Positions 59,437-64,000 of a stretch of 64,000 nucleotides of DNA are shown piece by piece. The stretch spans positions 1 to 64,000 of the forward strand of contig JBEAQU010000058.1 in the NCBI GenBank assembly GCA_041163745.1, given 5' to 3'. Position 1 is the stretch's first letter. Every line of letters starts with the position of its first letter. Both the position numbers and the translations under genes were made by a program. This DNA comes from UBA6168 sp041163745. Lineage in GTDB: Bacteria; Bacteroidota; Bacteroidia; Chitinophagales; Saprospiraceae. The notes beneath the pieces are model-generated. The model did no database searches and was not told the origin of the DNA. It worked only from the letters and a program-made list of their open reading frames with translations.

Positions 59437-60072
59437 ATGAATGAGAAAAAATTCCGTCCAGGATCTTTTCCGGATTTCGAGCCGAAGCTGGTCGAGGAGA
59501 TTGAAAAGGACGGCACCCTGAGAAGACTGGAACCGGGAGAGGAATTGATTCGTCCGGGAAATTACATCCGGTTCGTCCCCTTGGTCCTGCAAGGCAGCTT
59601 GAAGATCCTGCGGCAGGATGCCGATGGGAAGGAAACATTCCTTTATTTCCTTACCAAGGGGGACACCTGCGCCATGTCCTTGTCCTGTTGCACCTCCAAT
59701 CGGCCCAGTACGGTTCGGGCGGTTGCGGAGGAGGAGACGGAACTGGTGTTGCTGCCGGTGGACCGGCTGGATACCTGGCTGCCTTTGTTCCCTTCTTGGA
59801 AGACATTCATTTTCCAGGCTTACCAGCGGCGGTTCGACGATATGTTGGAGGCGGTGGACAGCCTGGCGTTCCGTCGGATGGACGAGCGTATCTGGCGCTT
59901 GTTGAAGAAGAAAGCGGCGCTGCAGGACAGAAGGTATGTCTATGCCACACATCAGGAATTGGCGGACGAACTGAGCACCTCCCGGGAGGTCGTCACCCGT
60001 CTGTTGAAAAAACTGGAAGGCATGGGAAAAATAAAGACCCACCGCAACCGAATCGAACTGCTGGCCAAATAA
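59437..60072 (+). CDS. Crp/Fnr family transcriptional regulator with vicinal cysteines
   Basis: This regulator of about 211 residues has an N-terminal cupin-like sensor domain (EPGEELIRPGNYIRFVPLVL, GSLKILRQDADGKETFLYFL) and a C-terminal winged helix with ATHQELADELSTSREVVTRLLKKLE. The motif GDTCAMSLSCCTSN places Cys78, Cys84 and Cys85 together. I associate the CAM.LxCC form with a Bacteroidota subgroup encoded next to rhodanese and YeeE genes. Cysteine persulfide or disulfide sensing is an inference. The start is uncertain: 59416 (MCQTACCMNEKK) has a better spacing to AGGG and would add three more cysteines. It probably binds the palindromes at 55326 and 60082. Confidence 0.88.
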   Translation: MNEKKFRPGSFPDFEPKLVEEIEKDGTLRRLEPGEELIRPGNYIRFVPLVLQGSLKILRQDADGKETFLYFLTKGDTCAMSLSCCTSNRPSTVRAVAEEETELVLLPVDRLDTWLPLFPSWKTFIFQAYQRRFDDMLEAVDSLAFRRMDERIWRLLKKKAALQDRRYVYATHQELADELSTSREVVTRLLKKLEGMGKIKTHRNRIELLAK

Positions 60073-60081
60073 TTTCGTTCT

Positions 60082-60095
60082 GTGATGTAGGTAAC
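60082..60095 (+). promoter_or_regulatory. Crp/Fnr-type palindromic operator upstream of the CstB-like gene
   Basis: GTGATGTAGGTAAC matches the reverse complement of the 55326 site at 12 of 14 positions. Its centre is about 30 nt upstream of the -7 box at 60119, one nucleotide different from the first site. It starts 10 bp after the regulator stop codon. Confidence 0.65.
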
Positions 60096-60118
60096 GGAAT
60101 AAATGGGTGGTAGCGGTG

Positions 60119-60126
60119 CATTTTTG
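60119..60126 (+). promoter_or_regulatory. -7 box of the CstB-like gene
   Basis: CATTTTTG followed by CAG matches TAnnTTTG with one mismatch. Transcription would start near 60131, giving a leader of about 37 nt. Confidence 0.5.
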
Positions 60127-60167
60127 CAGAACCAAATCCATATTTTGTCATCTTAAAAAGTCAATAC

Positions 60168-61610
60168 ATGAAAATCGAACAAATCTATACCGGCTGCCTG
60201 GCACAAGGTGCTTATTATATAGAGAGTAACGGCGAGGCGGTCGTGATCGACCCTTTGCGGGAGGTCCAGCCTTATATCGACCGGGCGGAGCAGGACGGGG
60301 CGAAGGTCAAATATGTGCTGGAGACGCATTTTCATGCGGACTTCGTATCCGGCCATATAGACCTGGCCAAGAAGACCGGTGCGACCATTGTTTACGGTCC
60401 GAATGCCAAGACAGGATTCGAGGCCCACATAGCGCAAGACGGAGAGGAGTTGAAGGTCGGCAAGCTCACGGTCAAGGTCCTGCATACCCCCGGACATACC
60501 ATGGAAAGCACTTGCTATCTGCTGCGGGATGAGAATGGCAAAGACACGGCGGTCTTCACCGGTGACACCTTGTTCATCGGTGATGTCGGTCGGCCCGACC
60601 TGGCACAGAAGTCGGATCTGACCATGGCCGACCTGGCCGGCCATCTTTACCACAGCCTCCGCAACAAGCTGATGACGCTGGCGGACGAAGTGACGGTGTA
60701 TCCGGCACACGGAGCCGGCTCAGCCTGCGGCAAGAACATGTCCAAAGAAACGGTTTCCACCATCGGCGCCCAGAAAGCGACGAACTATGCGCTCCGCGCG
60801 GACATGTCCCGGGAGGAATTCATCGCCGAGGTGACCGAAGGGCTTCTCGCTCCGCCGAAGTACTTCCCCGAGAACGTCCGCCTGAACAAGGAAGGATATA
60901 CCAGTTTCGATGCCGTCATGCAACGCGGTGCGCAGGCCTTGTCTCCCCGGGCCTTCGAGGAAGCCGCCAACGCGACGGGCGCCCTGCTGCTGGATGTCCG
61001 GCCGGAGTCGGAATTTGCGGCCGGTTTCATCCCGAACTCCATCAACATCGGCTTGGGTGGCCAGTTCGCCCCTTGGGTAGGAGCCATGATCGCCGATGTG
61101 AACCAGGAAATCCTGTTGGTCGTGCCGGACGGCAAGGAGAAGGAAACCATCACCCGCTTGTCCCGCGTAGGTTTCGACAATGTCATCGGTTACCTGGAGG
61201 GCGGTATCGAAGCATGGAAGGCCGCCGGTATGGAGACGGATACCATCATTTCGATCACAGCGGACGAATTCGCCGAGCAGGTGAAGGGATATGCCCCGGA
61301 CCATATCATCGATGTTCGCAAACCCGGGGAGTTTGCCGCCGAACACGTCCAGGACGCCAGCAGCATGCCGCTGGATTTCTTCAATGATTACATGGGAGAC
61401 CTGGACAAGGAGAAGACCTATTTCGTCCATTGCCAAGGGGGCTACCGTTCCATGATCGCCGCTTCCATCCTGAAAGCCCGCGGCTTTGAGCAAATCATAG
61501 ACATCAAGGGTGGTTTCAAGGCCATTCAGGCCAGCGGCAAGTTCGAGCTGACGGATTACGTATGCCCGAACACAATCAAGCGTCAGAAGGCGAAGGAAGT
61601 TTCCGCATGA
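60168..61610 (+). CDS. Persulfide dioxygenase-rhodanese fusion (CstB-like)
   Basis: This 480-residue fusion has an N-terminal metallo-beta-lactamase domain of the ETHE1/persulfide-dioxygenase type, with iron-binding THFHADFVSGH and HTPGHTMEST and later DTLFIGDVGRPDL and VYPAHGAGSACG. Two rhodanese domains follow. The first (about 260-355: LLLDVRPESEFAAGFI) has VVPDGKEKE where the active Cys should be, so it is a pseudo-rhodanese. The second (about 365-465) has the active-site VHCQGGYRSM. This order is that of Staphylococcus CstB, which oxidises low-molecular-weight persulfides to thiosulfate. It is cytoplasmic and lies behind its own copy of the operator. A strong terminator follows. Confidence 0.95.
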   Translation: MKIEQIYTGCLAQGAYYIESNGEAVVIDPLREVQPYIDRAEQDGAKVKYVLETHFHADFVSGHIDLAKKTGATIVYGPNAKTGFEAHIAQDGEELKVGKLTVKVLHTPGHTMESTCYLLRDENGKDTAVFTGDTLFIGDVGRPDLAQKSDLTMADLAGHLYHSLRNKLMTLADEVTVYPAHGAGSACGKNMSKETVSTIGAQKATNYALRADMSREEFIAEVTEGLLAPPKYFPENVRLNKEGYTSFDAVMQRGAQALSPRAFEEAANATGALLLDVRPESEFAAGFIPNSINIGLGGQFAPWVGAMIADVNQEILLVVPDGKEKETITRLSRVGFDNVIGYLEGGIEAWKAAGMETDTIISITADEFAEQVKGYAPDHIIDVRKPGEFAAEHVQDASSMPLDFFNDYMGDLDKEKTYFVHCQGGYRSMIAASILKARGFEQIIDIKGGFKAIQASGKFELTDYVCPNTIKRQKAKEVSA

Positions 61611-61736
61611 CGCGCCGAACTATTTTTTCGGGGCATATGTTCAAATAGCATATTCCCACTTGTAAAAGACAGCCGGCCCGATTGGGCGGCGATGATTCAG
61701 ATCATTGTTTTCATTTGGTTTTTTGGGGTTAATTCA

Positions 61737-61762
61737 GGGCAGCTTCGGCTGCCCTTTTTTTT
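61737..61762 (+). terminator. Rho-independent terminator of the sulfur locus
   Basis: GGGCAGC, a TTCG tetraloop and GCTGCCC form a perfect 7-bp stem (61737-61754) followed by eight T residues. It lies 127 bp after the CstB-like gene stop and directly before the second MITE-like element. Confidence 0.9.
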
Positions 61763-61764
61763 AG

Positions 61765-61984
61765 GCGTAAACCAAATTGTCGGATGGCATATGGTTAGGA
61801 GACCAGCTTTCCCCGCGAGCGATTCCTATATCTCTTCAACACCCGTGCCCAGCACCGCCCGCGCCTCTCCGCGAAGCGGGGAGCAAAAAATCCGCTTCCA
61901 ACGAATCCGCCATGCCGTCACCGCATCGGCCATGACATGGCGCATCAACTCAAATCAAAGCCGAAGCGACAATTTGGTTCGCGC
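61765..61984. mobile_element. MITE-like element, copy 2 (220 bp)
   Basis: The inverted ends GCGTAAACCAAATTGTCG and CGACAATTTGGTTCGCGC pair at 16 of 18 positions. The body, read in reverse, aligns with the element at 53599-53942 but lacks its extra segment. It contains the palindrome CTCCGCGAAGCGGGG near 61867. It starts 2 bp after the terminator's T-run. No reading frame in it looks like a real gene, although a frame through the right end gives the same short peptide string in both copies because of the nucleotide match. Confidence 0.7.
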
Positions 61985-62041
61985 CCCTTTTTTTGTTTCT
62001 GCCCCCTTCCCTTCGGTTGCCAGGCCGGATTCCGGTATCGG

Positions 62042-63583
62042 CTACTCCTTCCCTTTTTCGGGAGGTTCCGCCACTTTGCCCGTCACCACGAGCAATTGGC
62101 AGCCGTCCCAACTGTACAAAGAGCGATAGCGATAGGTGGTGTCCAGCGCATTCCACACCTGCTTTTCACAAACCATCAAGGTGTCTCCCGGTTGGAAGGC
62201 CAGGGGACCTTCTCCCATGGTGGAAGGGTTCCGGTCTATGTCGAAGAGGGGATGGTACCGGATGCGGGCACCCGCGCGGTTGAACAGTCGGGCATAAAAC
62301 ACCACATGCGAATTGTAATGGGCATGTACGATGGTGTAGTCTCTGACTCCGGGGACCTGCCGCATGAAATCCCGGTATTTCAACTCATGCCAATCCCAGG
62401 CTGGATGCTGCTCCCGGTAACTTCTTTCGACGATGGCGCGGTAGGGTTGGAAGAACAGGGCGAAAGCCAGGAGGACACCTGCCGACCAGGACTTCTTGCT
62501 GGGACGGCTTTCGGAAAAAAGGGTGGAGAGCCCGATGGCGACCAGGAAGGCCAACAAGGGGTATGCCGGTGCCATATACCACATGATTCGGGTGCTGGCC
62601 GCGGATATCACGCCGAGGAAAGAAACGACCACCACCGTGAGCAGCAGGGTCAGGTCCCGCACCAGCCCTCCCTGCTGCCAGCAGGCGATCCAGGCCAGGG
62701 GCAGGAACAGGATCCATGGTTGGAACTGTTCCCGCCACAGCCACTCGAGGTAATGGAACCAGGGGTGGTTGTGTCCCCCTTGAGCGACCAGGAACCTGCC
62801 GCCGACCTCATTGTCCATTACAGCCGCCAGATAGCCCGGATTAGCTATTTCACGGCCTATGTAAAACAAGGCCGGCGGAAGCAGGGCCAATCCGGCGGCG
62901 AGCCAGGTTGCCGGCCGACGAAGCAGGTGCAGCATGGCCGCCGGACCCTTCGGACCGTCCGGCAAGCCCCGTAGCAGGAGAAACAACACCAGTCCCGGTA
63001 GGAACAGGAATCCGGCGATGCCTTTGGTCAGGCCAGCCATGCCGATGCCGGCAGCCGTCAGGAACAGCCATCGCCGGCTGGCTGGACTTCTCCAGGAACG
63101 CCACCATTGGAAAAAACAGAGGAGGTAGCAGGTCTCCCACAGGGTCAGCAAGGCATCGAAATCGCCGGACCGTGCCACATGCGCCCCGACATATCCCTTG
63201 GTACACAGCAGGACCATGCCGGCCAACAAACCGGTAAGGGGTTGCCGCAAAACCCGGGCGCCGGACCAGACCAACAGGATGACGGTCGCAAGGGCGGCCA
63301 AGGCGGAAGGCAGCCGGAGCGCCAGCTCCCCATCCCCTAATAATTTCAGGAACAAAACCTGACACCAAATCAGGAAGGGCGGTTTGGTACCCCACATCTC
63401 AGGCGACCCTTCGTAATGCGTCACCAGCCAGTTGCCGTTCTCCGCCATATCCAGGGCATTGACCCCGCGGCGTGCCTCGTCCCACAAACGCAGCGACATA
63501 TGGTCCAGGTGATGGAACAAGGGAAAATAACAGAACAGCGCGAACAGACCCGCCAGGACCCAGGCAGCGGCAGACTTCTTCAT
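62042..63583 (-). CDS. ArnT/GT39-type glycosyltransferase, polytopic membrane protein
   Basis: This protein of about 513 residues has ten or more membrane helices and the layout of the GT39/GT83 (ArnT-like, PMT_2) family: a first periplasmic loop with LRLWDEARRGVNALDMAENG, where the acidic residues of the DE motif sit, then HYEGSPEMWGTKPPFLIWCQ. The C-terminal 150 residues form a soluble domain (YRDFMRQVPGVRDYTIVHAH). These enzymes transfer sugars from polyprenyl-phosphate to lipid A, proteins or glycans on the periplasmic face. The acceptor is unknown. The start at 63583 (MKKSAAAWVL) removes 30 basic residues of a longer frame. Confidence 0.88.
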   Translation of the reverse strand: MKKSAAAWVLAGLFALFCYFPLFHHLDHMSLRLWDEARRGVNALDMAENGNWLVTHYEGSPEMWGTKPPFLIWCQVLFLKLLGDGELALRLPSALAALATVILLVWSGARVLRQPLTGLLAGMVLLCTKGYVGAHVARSGDFDALLTLWETCYLLCFFQWWRSWRSPASRRWLFLTAAGIGMAGLTKGIAGFLFLPGLVLFLLLRGLPDGPKGPAAMLHLLRRPATWLAAGLALLPPALFYIGREIANPGYLAAVMDNEVGGRFLVAQGGHNHPWFHYLEWLWREQFQPWILFLPLAWIACWQQGGLVRDLTLLLTVVVVSFLGVISAASTRIMWYMAPAYPLLAFLVAIGLSTLFSESRPSKKSWSAGVLLAFALFFQPYRAIVERSYREQHPAWDWHELKYRDFMRQVPGVRDYTIVHAHYNSHVVFYARLFNRAGARIRYHPLFDIDRNPSTMGEGPLAFQPGDTLMVCEKQVWNALDTTYRYRSLYSWDGCQLLVVTGKVAEPPEKGKE

Positions 63584-63620
63584 GATGTCGATTTGTAAAA
63601 AAGGACTGCGTAAGGATGTG

Positions 63621-64000
63621 TCAAACCGCTTCCGGCTTCTCCAGCAACAGGATGTCCTGGAAGCCTTCCGCAACGCCCTGTTCCGTTCCTTTCCAGGCGC
63701 CGGGTGACAGGCGCCGGACGACGAAGCCCATCCGCCTGATCCGGGTCAGGAGCGCATCCTGTCGGAACGCCACATTCGCACTCCGCACCTGTGTATCCAT
63801 CAGCCGATAGTCGCCGAAATCGTGCGGGAAAGGGAAGTCGCGGGACCAGACGGTATCCTTGTCGTACAGAAAGAACGTGGCATAGCAGGCACCCCCGCTC
63901 CGGAGCACCCGGAATGTTTCCGCCAGGTACCGGAAGGCCTCCTCCGGAACCAGGTGGGTGAATACGGAATTGACCACCACCAGGTCGAACCTTCCGTCCG
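63621..64000 (-). CDS. SAM-dependent methyltransferase, C-terminal part (cut by window edge)
   Basis: The visible C-terminal 126 residues or so read GRFDLVVVNSVFTHLVPEEAFRYLAE, the motif 4-5 region of class I methyltransferases, and continue with VLRSGGACYATFFLYD and a final GFQDILLLEKPEAV. The frame is open through position 64000, so the N-terminal SAM-binding part lies outside the window. The gene ends 37 bp before the GT39-type gene on the same strand and probably shares its transcript; a sugar or lipid acceptor is possible. Confidence 0.8.
   Translation of the reverse strand, partial: DGRFDLVVVNSVFTHLVPEEAFRYLAETFRVLRSGGACYATFFLYDKDTVWSRDFPFPHDFGDYRLMDTQVRSANVAFRQDALLTRIRRMGFVVRRLSPGAWKGTEQGVAEGFQDILLLEKPEAV

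Noticed and set aside
61692..62129. Small protein genes across MITE copy 2 (frames giving a common RINSNQ peptide in both copies)
   Set aside because: The shared peptide arises from the shared repeat DNA; the frames have no start signals and run into the end of the neighbouring gene.

Overview
The window reads as a chromosome segment of a high-GC member of the Bacteroidota. The evidence is Bacteroidota-type promoters (TAnnTTTG, several with TTTG or TTG about 20 nt upstream), family types typical of the phylum (DUF4834, DUF2805/TIGR03643, a BatC-like TPR protein, a HEAT-cyclophilin lipoprotein, a CarB without the C-terminal regulatory domain), CzcA/TolC/HlyD efflux and lipoprotein-rich operons. 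A lineage near Saprospiria/Chitinophagia is plausible, but there is no 16S rRNA or marker set here to settle it. No rRNA, tRNA, prophage or transposase gene was recognised.

Layout. 1-20 kb: a short palindromic repeat cluster at the left edge, a small outer-membrane protein, a Tat-exported GMC dehydrogenase pair, glutamate synthase (gltB-gltD), ApbE, a Tat-exported Gfo/Idh/MocA oxidoreductase, a LysM lytic transglycosylase, gatA, pheS, an O-antigen ligase-like protein and pnuC. 20-36 kb: an isolated DUF5682 protein, then a probable operon of PBP1A, HEAT-cyclophilin lipoprotein, gcvT and a GNAT/FemAB-like protein; an M48 protease, an AT-rich gene-poor stretch, an M28 peptidase and carB behind a long leader. 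36-41 kb: a light-dependent DNA repair cluster (FeS-type photolyase/cryptochrome, DUF2805, DUF429 and a second photolyase overlapping lipA). 41-48 kb: small envelope genes, an RluA-type pseudouridine synthase, a four-gene envelope operon with a BatC-like TPR protein, and a DEAD-box helicase.

48-55 kb: a divalent-metal efflux operon (His-rich small secreted protein, CzcA, TolC, HlyD) whose last gene is separated from the rest by a 344-bp MITE-like element. 55-62 kb: a sulfur locus made of a porin, a c-type cytochrome of the DUF3365/Tll0287 type, a rhodanese lipoprotein, a split YeeE/YedE transporter, a Crp/Fnr regulator with vicinal cysteines, and a CstB-like persulfide dioxygenase-rhodanese fusion. 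The same 14-bp palindrome sits about 30 nt upstream of the -7 box at both ends of this locus, so the genes probably form one regulon for uptake and oxidation of reactive sulfur. A strong terminator closes the locus, followed by a second, inverted copy of the MITE-like element, a GT39-type glycosyltransferase and a methyltransferase cut by the window edge.

The best candidates for something not yet well described are the Crp/Fnr-controlled sulfur locus with its paired operators, the MITE/REP repeat family, the isolated DUF5682 protein, and the photolyase-DUF429-DUF2805 neighbourhood.
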